Below, in pieces: positions 34,978-44,546 of a DNA stretch of 64,000 nt (positions within the stretch are counted from its first letter, which is position 1; each line of letters begins with the position of its first letter). Position numbers and translations under genes: made by a program. The notes beneath the pieces were generated by a model that was not told the DNA's origin, did not search any database, and worked only from the letters and a program-made list of their open reading frames with translations. This stretch comes from Desulfonema magnum (lineage in GTDB: Bacteria > Desulfobacterota > Desulfobacteria > Desulfobacterales > 4be13), in assembly GCF_017377395.1 (NCBI RefSeq), contig NZ_CP061800.1, forward strand, positions 4,547,633 through 4,611,632, written 5' to 3'.

Positions 34978-37092
34978 ATGAAGGTGTTAAAATTTGCTGT
35001 CATATTTCTTGTAATTTGTACTTTGGCAGCCCGTCCTGCTGAATCTGAGGACAAGAAGGAAAAAGTTTATGAACTGAAAGAAATTGTTGTCACGGCCACA
35101 GAAGTTCCCGATTATGTGCAAGACGTCGTCTCAAAAGACGAGGTCAGCCGTCCCGCCATCTCAGGATCTGTTCTGGATTCTCTCGGCAGCCAGGCCGGTG
35201 TGCAACTGCAAAGAGGCTCTGCTGCGGGAACAGAAAGCAGCAAACTGCGTATTCGCGGGTTTGGCGAAACCCGCCTGAGGATTCTTAAAGACGGGATGTC
35301 CATCCAGCGGGACGGGTCTTATGGCAACGGGCCTGTGGATTGGAGTATGTTTTCGGCTGAACATGTGGATCACATTGAAATTCATCGGGGAGCCGGGCCT
35401 GCGAAATTCGGCAACACATTCGGCGGTGTTGTCAATATTGTGACCAAAAAGCCCTCTGAACAGCCCCAAACCCGCATCAGCGGGGCTTACGGCACTTTCA
35501 ATACCTGGGATACTCAAATTTCTCATACTTGGAAGGCGGGACCCGCAGGCTGGGCCATATCCGCAAGTCATTTCGAAACAGACGGATATTTGCGGAACAA
35601 TTTCACAGATCGGGACAATTTTTCCGCGAATGTTTTTTTTGAATTTCCCCTGGAAGTCGAGTTCAGCGCGGGCATGAGCTATTCAGACAGTGAAACCGGA
35701 AATCCTGTTTATAACCGCCCGGACAGTCCCTATTATGACAGCGGGGAGCCAGATGCGGATGAGCGGGAACTGGGAGGCCCGGGCATCAGTGCGCGTCTTT
35801 TGCAGGGAGTTCTGGCCTGGGGAGATGAAAGCCTGGCCGAAGATGAGAATATTTCTTTTAATGCCTCTCTGACAAAGGGTTTTGACAGCGGATATGCCAG
35901 ACTCGATTTCCTCTTATGGAATCAGGATCGGAAAGAAGTTTATTACGATGCCGCGGACAGCGGCAAAAAAATATACGAGCGGGAAACAGAGGCTGAGGAT
36001 AATAACTGGTCTCTCCGAGGCGAGGCAGCGTTTGACCTCTCCCGGCACCGGGTTGAAGTGGGCGGCGAAACCCGGCATTACGGCTGGGGAGATCAGACTG
36101 TGAATTATATGGATGAGTCCTATTTCAACGCTTCTGTCAATTTTTTTGCCTTTATCCGAGAGGGATTCAAAGGAGAACCCGAGTGTCTGACCTATCATGC
36201 GCTTTATGCACAGGATACCTGGAAAATTCATCCCAGAGCAGACCTGGAATTCGGACTCCGGCAGGAATGGTATGAAGCAGACAGTATTGATCCCGAAGCT
36301 TTCGGATATGAATGGCCCGCGGAGGAGACCAGTGTGAGCGAGAACAACCTTGACCCCAGATTCGCACTGACCTTTCGCCCCTGGGACACAGGCGCATTTA
36401 CAGCCCGTGCCGGTATTGTGCATCGCTATCCCAGTTCACCTGAATATTTCTGGTGGTATCTGAACAAGGGAATGAATTTCTTTAACGAAGATTTCAGACC
36501 CGAAGAAGCAAAACAATATGAACTCACTTATCAGCAGTCTTTCTCCGATGTGATGATGGCTGAGATACGCGGCTATTATTATGATGTGGAGGATTATATC
36601 AGTTCAACTTCTGTGCCGAAGATCGGCTCTGTTTACTATAACATCAGTGAGGTGGAGATCAAAGGCATGGAAATCGAATTGTCAGCGAATTTATCCTCTG
36701 ACATGCGAATCTGGACAAATTTCACATGGCAGGAAGGAGATAAAAGCGGAGATCCGTGGGATACAGATAACAATCTGACCCATGAACTCGCTGATTTGCC
36801 GGAAACGATGTTCAACATGGGTGCGGATTATGTTTACGGAGAGAAATTTTCAGCTCATCTCTCTTTGAATTACACAGATTCGCGGGAACACTTCAAAGGT
36901 GCAGAGCTTGTCACACTGGATTCATACACGCTTGTAAATTGCTCCGCGTCCTACCGGTTTTGGGAATCCAAAGGGAACTCGTGGGAGCTTTTGTTCGCGG
37001 CCGAAAATATCCTGGATGAAGACTATGAAGAGGAAGAAGGGTATCCCATGGCCGGTACGACAGTTATGGGCGGTTTAAGAGCCATATTCTGA
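34978..37092 (+). CDS. TonB-dependent outer-membrane receptor
   Basis: A 704-residue receptor. It has a signal peptide (residues 1-22), a TonB box in LKEIVVTATEV, a plug domain (VQLQRGSAAGTESSKLRIRG, HIEIHRGAGPAKFGNTFGG, VVNIVTKKP), then a beta-barrel region ending in an aromatic residue (MGGLRAIF), as usual for outer-membrane insertion. ATG 34978 follows aaaggag. It imports a bulky or scarce ligand with energy from TonB/ExbBD, which are not in the window. Flanking FmdE genes suggest a metal-containing ligand; the substrate cannot be read from the sequence. Confidence 0.9.
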   Translation: MKVLKFAVIFLVICTLAARPAESEDKKEKVYELKEIVVTATEVPDYVQDVVSKDEVSRPAISGSVLDSLGSQAGVQLQRGSAAGTESSKLRIRGFGETRLRILKDGMSIQRDGSYGNGPVDWSMFSAEHVDHIEIHRGAGPAKFGNTFGGVVNIVTKKPSEQPQTRISGAYGTFNTWDTQISHTWKAGPAGWAISASHFETDGYLRNNFTDRDNFSANVFFEFPLEVEFSAGMSYSDSETGNPVYNRPDSPYYDSGEPDADERELGGPGISARLLQGVLAWGDESLAEDENISFNASLTKGFDSGYARLDFLLWNQDRKEVYYDAADSGKKIYERETEAEDNNWSLRGEAAFDLSRHRVEVGGETRHYGWGDQTVNYMDESYFNASVNFFAFIREGFKGEPECLTYHALYAQDTWKIHPRADLEFGLRQEWYEADSIDPEAFGYEWPAEETSVSENNLDPRFALTFRPWDTGAFTARAGIVHRYPSSPEYFWWYLNKGMNFFNEDFRPEEAKQYELTYQQSFSDVMMAEIRGYYYDVEDYISSTSVPKIGSVYYNISEVEIKGMEIELSANLSSDMRIWTNFTWQEGDKSGDPWDTDNNLTHELADLPETMFNMGADYVYGEKFSAHLSLNYTDSREHFKGAELVTLDSYTLVNCSASYRFWESKGNSWELLFAAENILDEDYEEEEGYPMAGTTVMGGLRAIF

Positions 37093-37187
37093 TAAGGTGA
37101 GGAGTAAAAAGATTTCGGACAGGGTTGCAAACCTCGTCCGGAAAACAGCAAATTCCGTCCGGAAAATCCTGTGAAAACAGGATTCGT

Positions 37188-37285
37188 TTTTGGCCGATGC
37201 TGTGCTTCTGAAAGCTGTGGATTCCTGCTTTCGCAGGAATGACAAAAAAAAACAGGAATCACAGAAAAAAACTTGATCATCGAGT
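37188..37285. repeat. Dispersed repeat family A, right part
   Basis: It matches the right two thirds of the 34801 element (gtggattcctgctttcgcag, gaatgacaaaaaa, ending aaaacttgatcatcgagt). The left terminus is missing. Just before it, 37110-37170 holds two copies of a gcaaaytccgtccgg motif also seen at 42580 and 52600. Confidence 0.6.
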
Positions 37286-37303
37286 GATAACAGGAGGAGT
37301 AAA

Positions 37304-38386
37304 ATGAAAACTCGCTTTGTGAGTGTATTGGTATTGTTGTTCATATTCATAAACCTGAATCCTGCCGCGGGGGCAGATATCTCAGATATGGAACGTCTGG
37401 GGCGGAAGGTTGTCAGCGCGGCATTTCAACGGCTCAGGGTCAGTTCCGATGCCTCTGACCTGGCCTGTCTCACAAATGCCGGATATGTGGCATATAAAGG
37501 AAAAAGTACCCGCATTCTGTATGACGTGATCTCGGAAAACACGAAAATCAGCCTAGGCAAAGGCAATCTTCTGCCTGTTCACACCCGGTGGAAAGATGAT
37601 CTCTGGTTTGCCTTTGTGCAGAAAAAATCGGAAAAAGAACTGCCACTGACCTATGTTTCTCTGAATGAACAGGGTATTCACGCAACCGAACCCATCAATA
37701 TTTATGTGGAGAAACGCCAGTCCTTTGAGCCGTTTAAAAAAATTTTCGGGAAAAAGGCATTTGCCCTCGTAACCCTTGCCAATGGCTGGGCAGACGGCAT
37801 TCCCGATGACCTGATGTTCGGGAGTCTGTTTCATGACCATTTCTGCTGCGGTGTTGCCACAGGCTATTTCACCGCTCGCTTCATACAAAACCATATTCCG
37901 CTGAAAAACGGAGAAAAATATACTTATATCGGCGCGCCCGGGTGGTGTCAGGATGACTATCTTATCAATCATCTCAACCTGACCCCGGGAAAGCACGGAT
38001 ATTGCATTATGCAGTATCCCTGGTACAGACCCTGGAAAACCTCGGAACAGGTCTATGACAAACTTGGCGGCATTATCATCCGGTTTGATCCCGCGAGCAA
38101 TACCGGACAGGCGCATGTTCTCCGCTTTGACTGGAAAGAAGATGATTTTAAACAATTTGTCGGCCTGCCGGATTTGAAACTTGACTGGAAAAATCAGCCC
38201 TGGCTGCATGTCTGGTATAACAAATTTTTCCTCAGACACCGCGAGCAGCCGGATAATTTTGTATCGATTTTAAAAGTTAAGGAACTGAAAACCAAAGCGG
38301 ATTTTGAACGTCTGGTGAATCTGGGAGCCAATCCTCTGAAAGAGATTTTAGGCGAAGACAAATCATGGTCGGCAGCATTAAACTGA
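37304..38386 (+). CDS. Periplasmic FmdE-domain protein
   Basis: A 360-residue secreted paralogue of the lipoprotein at 33427. The signal peptide runs to about residue 24 (PAAGA). The core repeats the family motifs: TNAGYVAYKGKSTRILYD, LFHDHFCCGVATGYFTARF near 182 and GAPGWCQDDYLI. The HDHFC site and a second cysteine are candidate metal ligands. The start ATG 37304 follows aggaggag. The flavin reductase gene follows 13 bases after its stop, so these two are cotranscribed. Unlike the first copy it lacks a lipobox. Confidence 0.8.
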   Translation: MKTRFVSVLVLLFIFINLNPAAGADISDMERLGRKVVSAAFQRLRVSSDASDLACLTNAGYVAYKGKSTRILYDVISENTKISLGKGNLLPVHTRWKDDLWFAFVQKKSEKELPLTYVSLNEQGIHATEPINIYVEKRQSFEPFKKIFGKKAFALVTLANGWADGIPDDLMFGSLFHDHFCCGVATGYFTARFIQNHIPLKNGEKYTYIGAPGWCQDDYLINHLNLTPGKHGYCIMQYPWYRPWKTSEQVYDKLGGIIIRFDPASNTGQAHVLRFDWKEDDFKQFVGLPDLKLDWKNQPWLHVWYNKFFLRHREQPDNFVSILKVKELKTKADFERLVNLGANPLKEILGEDKSWSAALN

Positions 38387-38399
38387 GAAAGGAAATATT

Positions 38400-39008
38400 T
38401 TGATTTTCAAACCATTTATGAGAGAAGGATTTATTCCGTTACCTGTGGCGTTTATCTCAACCATCAGCAACCAGGGCATTCGAAATATCGCGCCTTATTC
38501 CTGTATTATGCCCGTACTTCGTCCCCTTGATCTGATGTGCGTGGCTTCGGCAAAAAAACGGGACACCCTGGTGAACATTCGGGAAAATCGGGAATTTGTC
38601 ATCAATTTACCCGGTACTGACTTTACAGACAAAGTCATTCCCACGGCAAAGTTCAGCAAGCCCGAAGTGGATGAATTCAAAGAAGCCGGTCTGGAAGAGA
38701 AGCCCTCCGAGGTCATTAAAGCTCCGGGGATTGCCGGATGTTACGCGTGGATGGAATGCGAGCTTTATAAGGAATATGAAGAGGAACAATATGTTCTGAT
38801 TATGGGAAAGGTGTTAAGGCTTGAAGTGGCAGACGAATTTCTGTCGCCGGATGGTTCGCTGGATGTCCGAAAGGCAAAGCCCCTCATGATGACAGGCAGC
38901 AAAAAAGGAATGCACTTTAACACCGTATCCGACATAGATCAGTTTGAACCTTTTTCAGCCATGTTTCCGGATAATAAGGACGCATTGGCTTCAAAATACA
39001 ATCACTAG
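38400..39008 (+). CDS. Flavin reductase-like (FMN-binding split barrel) protein
   Basis: A 202-residue cytoplasmic protein of the flavin reductase-like family: PLPVAFISTISNQGIRNIAP at the start, CVASAKKRDTLVNIRENREF, then VINLPG. It uses FMN and probably reduces a flavin or a bound electron acceptor. A TTG start at 38400 is chosen because aaagga lies 7 bases upstream. ATG 38418 is the alternative and would cut into the first strand. It is cotranscribed with the FmdE gene, suggesting a redox step on the imported compound (inference). Confidence 0.75.
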   Translation: MIFKPFMREGFIPLPVAFISTISNQGIRNIAPYSCIMPVLRPLDLMCVASAKKRDTLVNIRENREFVINLPGTDFTDKVIPTAKFSKPEVDEFKEAGLEEKPSEVIKAPGIAGCYAWMECELYKEYEEEQYVLIMGKVLRLEVADEFLSPDGSLDVRKAKPLMMTGSKKGMHFNTVSDIDQFEPFSAMFPDNKDALASKYNH

Positions 39009-39144
39009 ATCGAAAAGTTTTCAAGCTGTCGCAGGGCGGACGGGGGAGAAACCCGGCTTTTTCCGGCGGGGGAGAGCGCCCTGTCCCGAAAAAACCCCCG
39101 GTTTTCTTTGCCGAACAGCGCACAGTCCGGAAACTTTTCGATCT
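39007..39144. repeat. MITE-like element, repeat family B (138 bp)
   Basis: Perfect 14-bp terminal inverted repeats AGATCGAAAAGTTT / AAACTTTTCGATCT enclose a GC-rich core with gaaacccggctttttccgg. The right half recurs at 57950-58070 (cagtccggaaatttttcgat). The core motif recurs in the elements at 51771, 54384 and 63476. Confidence 0.7.
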
Positions 39145-39173
39145 ACTGACAATGGTTAAAAAAGGAAATATTT

Positions 39174-39722
39174 ATGGGCAGCGTATTAAGCATGGAAGAT
39201 TTTGACAGGATGGAACGCCCGAGAATTCAGGGCAGGCCGAGTTTCTATGGTGAAACCCTTATTAAAGACGTTGTTATAAAGGAACTGAGCTTGTTTGCGG
39301 ATGAACGCGGGTTTCTTGTTGAGATCATGCGTTCTGATGATGATGAGATGAAACCGCTTAATATTAAACAGGCGATTGCCTCATATTCTTATCCGGGTAT
39401 GATCAAAGGATGGCATCTCCACTCTGAGCAGGAAGATTATCTGGTCTGTGTCACAGGCATGGTAAAACTCGTGTTATATGATTATCGTGAAGATTCAGAG
39501 ACCTATAAAGTTATTAATGAAATATTTATGGGAGAGAAACATCCCCGTGCGGTTTATATTCCTCCGGGAATTTTTCATGGCATTAAAAACATCGGCCATG
39601 AGATGTCAGTGGTGATCGGTATGCCATCGTTGTTTTACGATCCTGAAAATGTTGATGAACGGCGTGTGAATCCTCTTGATAAAGATATTGTTCCCTATGA
39701 CTGGGATTGTAAAATGGAGTGA
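39174..39722 (+). CDS. dTDP-4-dehydrorhamnose 3,5-epimerase-related cupin
   Basis: A 182-residue protein of the RmlC family: VIKELSLFADERGFLVEIMRSDD at the N-terminal side, IKGWHLHSEQEDYLVCVTG, and VYIPPGIFHGIKN. RmlC enzymes epimerise C3 and C5 of 4-keto-6-deoxy sugars during dTDP-rhamnose synthesis. The HLH motif contains a histidine equivalent to the general base. No other sugar-nucleotide genes are near, so the substrate is open. ATG 39174 has aaaggaaat upstream. No gene lies in 39723-39822. Confidence 0.75.
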   Translation: MGSVLSMEDFDRMERPRIQGRPSFYGETLIKDVVIKELSLFADERGFLVEIMRSDDDEMKPLNIKQAIASYSYPGMIKGWHLHSEQEDYLVCVTGMVKLVLYDYREDSETYKVINEIFMGEKHPRAVYIPPGIFHGIKNIGHEMSVVIGMPSLFYDPENVDERRVNPLDKDIVPYDWDCKME

Positions 39723-39822
39723 GAAGTGAGATAAATATCCGGACAGACGTTTTTCGGAATTTTTTCCCGGACTGCTGAAATGAAATTTCCGTGGTCCGGA
39801 GTCAGAAAAAATGTGGGAAGAT

Positions 39823-40491
39823 TTATGAACAGATACTTATCTGCTCTGTCAGTCCGATATCCGCCAATACTGACAGAAATATATCATATTCTTGCTCCAG
39901 TTTGTCCATAAGCAGACGTGCTTTGTCAAGCTCGCCTTTTTTCGCGGCAATCTCTATTTCATAAGCAACGTCACTCAGTCTGTGTGCGGCAACATTACTG
40001 GCAGTTCCTTTGATCGTATGCGCGTTCATCCGGATTCTTTTGGCGTCATTTTCATTCATATCAGCTTTTAATTTTTCAATTTCATCCTGCAAATGTTTGG
40101 GCAGCTGTTTCAGAATATTTTGGCAAAAACTCTCGTTGTCACCCACACGAGCCAAAAGTTCTTCCCTGCAAAAAATCCTTTTATCAGTGCAGTTATCACT
40201 TGTCATAGTTGTCGGTGAGGAACTATCAGCAATGACCTGTTCATTATTAACTGGCAACTGATCACTGGCAAGCGATAATTCATAACTGATCACTCTGTAT
40301 AATTCTTCCGGCTGAATCGGTTTGGAAATATAAGCATTCATTCCCGCATCTAGGCAGCCCTGTCGGTCATCATTCATGGCATGGGCTGTTATGGCGATGA
40401 TTGGGATATTTCGGTTGCGTACTTCCGACACGGGATCACGAATCATTTTTGTGGCTTCGACGCCGTCTATTTCAGGCATCTGAACATCCAT
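39823..40491 (-). pseudogene. C-terminal REC-Hpt part of a hybrid histidine kinase
   Basis: The minus-strand frame from 40491 reads MDVQMPEIDGVEATKMIRD... AITAHAM... AYISKPIQPEELYRV: the second half of a receiver domain with its phospho-acceptor Asp in LMDVQMP and the conserved Lys. It then has an Hpt domain (AHTIKGTASNVAAHRLSDVAYEIE) with the phosphorylatable His. The first half of the receiver is out of frame just upstream (ADVSKNGREAQSV), with a frameshift near 40520. It is the tail of the gene whose front part is at 40558-41568. Confidence 0.7.
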
Positions 40492-40557
40492 CAGAACCAG
40501 ATCAGAATCTCTCCCTTCAAGAATACGGATTGTGCCTCTCTTCCGTTTTTTGAAACA

Positions 40558-41568
40558 TCAGCAAAGAACCACCTCTCCTTGTTCCGTAAATTTCACAGCA
40601 TTGTTCACAAAATTAAGAAGAATCTGACGAAGCCGTAACGGATCCCCGTAAACACATTTCGGAATATCAGGGTCCGTTTGGCAGGTCAGCCCGAGTCCTT
40701 TCTCTTTTGCGGTTATGCTCAGAATATTCATCACATCTGCAATCATATCCCTGGGATCAAAATCAACCATGTCCAAATCAAGTTTTCCGGCTTCGATTTT
40801 AGAAAAATCAAGGATGTCATTGATTAAAGTAAGTAAAATATCGGACGAAGAAAGAACGGTTTCCACATAATCCCGCTGCTGAAGATTTAGTTCTGTATCA
40901 GCCAAAAGCCTTGTCATATTAATTATCGCATTTATGGGGGTACGGATATCATGGCTCATATTGGCTAAAAAATCGCTTTTTGCCTGATTCGCATGTTTTG
41001 CCAATTGTCTGGCTGCCTCGATTTCTATGGTCTGTTTTCTGATTTTGAAATATGTGCTGACGCGGGCCACTAACTCCTTCAGCCTGGCGACAAATGAGAT
41101 ATATTTACCATCTGTTTTTTCAAGGCGCTCCGCATATTCCGTGATTCGATCCATGACCCCGAGGGTTGCCATCTTATAAATCGCTTCAAGTTCTTCACAA
41201 CTTGGTGCGATGAATTTTATTTCTGTTGCTTCGGGAACAGAATTTTTTTTTTCAGCAGCCGGCGTGTTTTCTCTCCTTGTTCCGCAAATTATCGGAACCG
41301 CCACCTCGAATCCGAATAAGCTTCCCTTGCCGAGTTCAGCTTTAACTTTTATTTCTCCGCCCATTAAACGGATCAGATGACTGGTAATTGCAAGCCCTGC
41401 GACAGTTCCTTCATGCCACTGTCCGGTATTTCTGATTTGTTCAAACGGCAAAAATATCTTTTCCATTTGTTCAGGCATCATGCCCGGGCCGGTATCTGCG
41501 ACTTCAAAACGAAGCTTGAAATTCGAAACCGGAAACCGGAAATCTGTTTCCGAAATTCCGGTTTCCAT
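40558..41568 (-). pseudogene. Front part of a decayed hybrid histidine kinase
   Basis: Read on the minus strand, the frame starts inside the last half of an HATPase domain (FEVADTGPGM, KIFLPFEQI) whose G2 box is altered to GTVAGLAI. A linker follows (EELEAIYKMATLGVMDRI), then a HisKA domain with the phospho-His in FLANMSHDIRTPINAII near residue 215, and the N-box half of a second HATPase (LLNFVNNAVKFTEQGEVVL) that stops at 40558. The rest of that HATPase and the front of the receiver are deleted. Coding sense extends upstream to about 41640 (PPHQEELKALYG). The gene is not expected to work. Confidence 0.7.
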
Positions 41569-41894
41569 ACAACGCTTTCAGTTCTTCCTGATGCGGGGGG
41601 ATGATTTTAGCTTTTTCCTAAGCTTTATCAGCGGTCACGTTTTCATCGCTCTGTTCCAGATACATAAATTTTTTCTGATTATAACGGATTTAGGGGAGGG
41701 CACAACATCCTGAAATGACTATATGTCAGAATGGAAAATCTGTCCGTCACGGGGTTCCGGGAACCGGAAATTCAGGATATTTGTTTCCCCGGAAACCGAC
41801 GTTTTCCGGGAATGTCCGTCCGGCTTCCTGTGAAAACGGAAGGTCGCGCGCAGCCTCCCGAAATCGGAGCCTCCCCTGAATCCGTTATAATCAG

Positions 41895-41970
41895 AATTTT
41901 TTTAATAACACAAGAAGTTCATCTATATCTACCGGCTTGGGCAGAAACGCGTCAGACCCCTTCTCTTTTA
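41895..41970 (-). pseudogene. C-terminal fragment of a response-regulator receiver domain
   Basis: Minus-strand codons KEKGSDAFLPKPVDIDELLV form the last strand and helix of a receiver domain, including the conserved Lys-Pro. The upstream side is cut by the miniature element starting at about 41975. It is probably a further piece of the decayed signalling locus at 39823-41640. Confidence 0.5.
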
Positions 41971-41974
41971 TGGG

Positions 41975-42131
41975 TGTGTCCTATCTTTTACACATCCGAA
42001 AAAATCAGCCGCAAAAGCACAATGGAACCGCGGAGAGACTTCGTGTGAAACTTTGCGGCTTCGTGGCAAAAAAACGGGCGGGGCCCGCCTTTCACACATA
42101 AAACCTGCCCTTGTGTAAAAAGTGGGACACA
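41975..42131. repeat. MITE-like element (tgtgtcc ends)
   Basis: The left end tgtgtcctatcttttacac and right end gtgtaaaaagtgggacaca are inverted copies about 19 bp long. The interior is GC-rich and non-coding. The element cuts off the receiver-domain fragment next to it. Confidence 0.65.
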
Positions 42132-42162
42132 TTCATAAAAACCTGAACAGCAGCTATTTTCT

Positions 42163-42312
42163 CGGATAAGTCTAAAAGTGTTGACCTTTCAATAAAATTA
42201 GCAGGTTATTTGCTTTAATATCAGGGGAATCCTGCCAAAATACAGGTGTAAATAAAATCTTTTTAAATTTCAGACTGTTAATCTAAAAAGTCAACACTTA
42301 TAGACTTATCCG
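42163..42312. repeat. MITE-like element (cggataag ends), 150 bp
   Basis: Terminal inverted repeats cggataagtctaaaagtgtt... and ...aacacttatagacttatccg are about 23 bp with one or two differences. The interior is AT-rich. It lies 31 bp from the previous element. Otherwise the stretch 41640-42717 holds no gene I can support. Confidence 0.7.
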
Positions 42313-42516
42313 TATTTTCTATACACCATCTGATCATCATAAGATGTATGATTCAATCATTTATATATAAATTCAATTTATTGTAAAAAAAATAATTCCC
42401 GGATCATAAAGCATAAGCCATGAATTTATCTTGACTTATTCGTTGCGATATTTTAAAAGAATTATGGTGTTCCAAAGGCAGGCGCGGTGGAAGCAGAAAT
42501 CTGTCACCGCCGGGGG

Positions 42517-42671
42517 GGATGCTTCCCGTTTTCGGAAAATATTACAGAATCTTTTATGATGATAAGAATTTGCAGGACAGGCTTGCAAATTCCGTCCGGC
42601 AGCCTTCGCCTGATGCAGATGGGATGCTCCCTGTTTTCGGGAAATATTATAGAATTTTTTTATGATGATAA
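42517..42671. repeat. Direct repeat upstream of the DUF697 gene
   Basis: A unit of about 50 bp (gggatgctyccygttttcgg... agaat, then tttatgatgata) occurs at 42517-42565 and again at 42621-42671. The two copies are separated by a gcaaattccgtccggc segment. The second copy lies within 50 bases of the next start codon and may supply its promoter. Confidence 0.5.
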
Positions 42672-42717
42672 CAATCAATTATAATTAAATATTCTAATTT
42701 GTTGTGAGGAACTGAAA

Positions 42718-43338
42718 ATGAAAGCGGAAAAGGAAAAGAAAACAGAGGAAAAGGCGGAAAAACAGGCAAAGGAAACAACGCAAACTGAAAAAATGGAAAC
42801 CCTGTCAACAACGGAGGAAATAATGAAAGACGAAAAAACAGACAAACAGGCCGGGGAAACATCTGGAGAAATAACGGGAAAGGAAGTGTCTGAGGAAAAA
42901 CTGGATAAGCTTATCAGACATCATGTATATGGGGCAGTGGCAGTCGGTCTCCTCCCTGTTCCCCTGGCAGATTTTGCAGGACTGACGGTTGTTCAGCTGA
43001 ATCTGCTCAGAAAGCTTGCCCAGTTATACAATATCCCTTTTTCCAAAGGGCTGGTGAAAAATATTCTGTCTTCCATGGTCGGAGGGGCCTTGCCTACCGC
43101 GGTATCAGGGCCGCTGGCAGTCAGCATATCCAAATTCATCCCCGCCATAGGGACGACTGCCGGTGTTGTAACCATGCCGATTGTTGCGGGTGCCACCACT
43201 TATGCAGTGGGAAAAGTCTTTGTCCAGCATTTTGCCTCGGGCGGAACGTTTCTGACTTTTAACCCTGAAAAGGTGAAAGCGTATTACACTGAAATGTTCA
43301 AAGAGGGAGAAAAGGTTGCCGCGTCTGTCAAATCATAA
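42718..43338 (+). CDS. DUF697 (YcjF-like) membrane-associated protein
   Basis: A 206-residue protein. Residues 1-60 are very rich in Lys, Glu and Thr and likely unstructured. Residues 65-190 match DUF697: IRHHVYGAVAVGLLPVPLAD, the amphipathic LTVVQLNLLRKLAQLYNIPF, then hydrophobic stretches (GTTAGVVTMPIVAGATTYAV). Such domains associate with membranes and often accompany GTPases. No GTPase is present here. ATG 42718 follows gaggaac. The codon use of the lysine-rich head differs from the tail. Confidence 0.75.
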   Translation: MKAEKEKKTEEKAEKQAKETTQTEKMETLSTTEEIMKDEKTDKQAGETSGEITGKEVSEEKLDKLIRHHVYGAVAVGLLPVPLADFAGLTVVQLNLLRKLAQLYNIPFSKGLVKNILSSMVGGALPTAVSGPLAVSISKFIPAIGTTAGVVTMPIVAGATTYAVGKVFVQHFASGGTFLTFNPEKVKAYYTEMFKEGEKVAASVKS

Positions 43339-43574
43339 TGAATCTCGGATTGTCAGGTGTCAGATGTTTTAAAAACCATATGAGTTCGTTGAAACTATTT
43401 ATATCGTCACGACTATCGTCTGACACTTGCACTCCTGATAGGTATCTCAACAATAATTTTTTTAACCTTTTTCTGACATCTTGTACTGAATTTCCGGACA
43501 GTTATCATTTTTAAAACGTTATAAAATTATTAAGTGGATATTTACCTGACATATTTAATGAGGAACCTTTATCA

Positions 43575-43784
43575 ATGAAATATCTGCCTCTGACCGTCAT
43601 TCTTACATTTCCTGTGAGTATTCAGGCTATTTATTTTGCATTATGTCTGGTGATTGCCTTGGCGGGAATAAATAGAAAAATGGGCTTCTGGGGTTATCTT
43701 TTCTGTTCAATAATTTTTTCGCCGCTGATCGGTCTGATGGTGGTTTTGGTGTCGGAAAAAACCAAAAAAGATGAGACTGCATGA
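43575..43784 (+). CDS. Small membrane protein
   Basis: A 69-residue protein with two predicted membrane segments (ILTFPVSIQAIYFALCLVIA and LFCSIIFSPLIGLMVVLV) and a charged C-terminus (SEKTKKDETA). gaggaac lies upstream of ATG 43575. The form recalls small proteins annotated as hypothetical integral membrane proteins; no function is proposed. Confidence 0.6.
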   Translation: MKYLPLTVILTFPVSIQAIYFALCLVIALAGINRKMGFWGYLFCSIIFSPLIGLMVVLVSEKTKKDETA

Positions 43785-43887
43785 AGTGCTGAAAACACAC
43801 CGCGTCTGACAGAGCTTTTTCGAAAGTCTTTGAAAACTGAATTCAGCTTTCCCTCTGATGCTTGAAAAGCATACTGATTTCAGATAG

Positions 43888-44094
43888 TCAGAAGCGAATT
43901 TTGGGATAAGGAGGGGAAGTGTCTTTACTTCCCTCAAGTATCCTGTGCATTCTGTTTTGTTCAGCTTTTGTTTTTCGAAGCTGATCTTTCAGTTTTTTAC
44001 ATTTTTCAAAAGAAGCATTTTCAATCTGTTTTTCCAGTTCTTCCACCTCTTTCATAAGGCGATAAAGGTCTTTTGCGATCATTCGGATAGACAT
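43888..44094 (-). CDS. Small coiled-coil protein
   Basis: A 68-residue minus-strand protein, MSIRMIAKDLYRLMKEVEEL followed by a continuous heptad-like helix rich in Lys and Glu. The N-terminal phrase is one I associate with small conserved hypothetical proteins of sulfate reducers. The start at 44094 has aaaggaac upstream on that strand. Function is unknown. Confidence 0.55.
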   Translation of the reverse strand: MSIRMIAKDLYRLMKEVEELEKQIENASFEKCKKLKDQLRKTKAEQNRMHRILEGSKDTSPPYPKIRF

Positions 44095-44292
44095 AACAGG
44101 CTTGTTCCTTTCATTTCTGCCCCGCGGATTTTATGATAGGGATAAGGGGTTTTCCAAAAGATAAAATACCCGAAAGATATTGAAAAATTACAAACAAGCT
44201 TTTTTCCGGCCTGACAAAGCTGCCAAACAGGACTTACTTGAGGCTCAATGTTCAGGGGGAGTTATTGTGTATGCTAAACGGTAACAGAGTTT

Positions 44293-44380
44293 GGTAATGT
44301 TCTAAAAGTGGAGCTGAATTTTTTAACCCTCTGAATCAATTTGGCAAATATCGGAACAAGTCCAGTTTTAGAACACCACC
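44293..44380. repeat. 88-bp dispersed element, family C, copy 1
   Basis: The inverted ends are ggtaatgttctaaaagtgga and tccagttttagaacaccacc. A second copy of the same length is at 55765-55852. The rest of the spacer 44095-44546 shows no gene. Confidence 0.7.
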
Positions 44381-44546
44381 CAGAGTTTAAAAGACTTGAA
44401 CAAAGCAAAACAGCGGATAAAAGAAAGCTTGTGAAAACGGATCCGTAAGGCTGAAAAACCATGGGACAAATACAAGTTATTGGGGCCCCGCAATTCAGAA
44501 GGGATGTCCGCGAGACCCTTCGCCCTTTTTTTGTATGCGTCTGATT

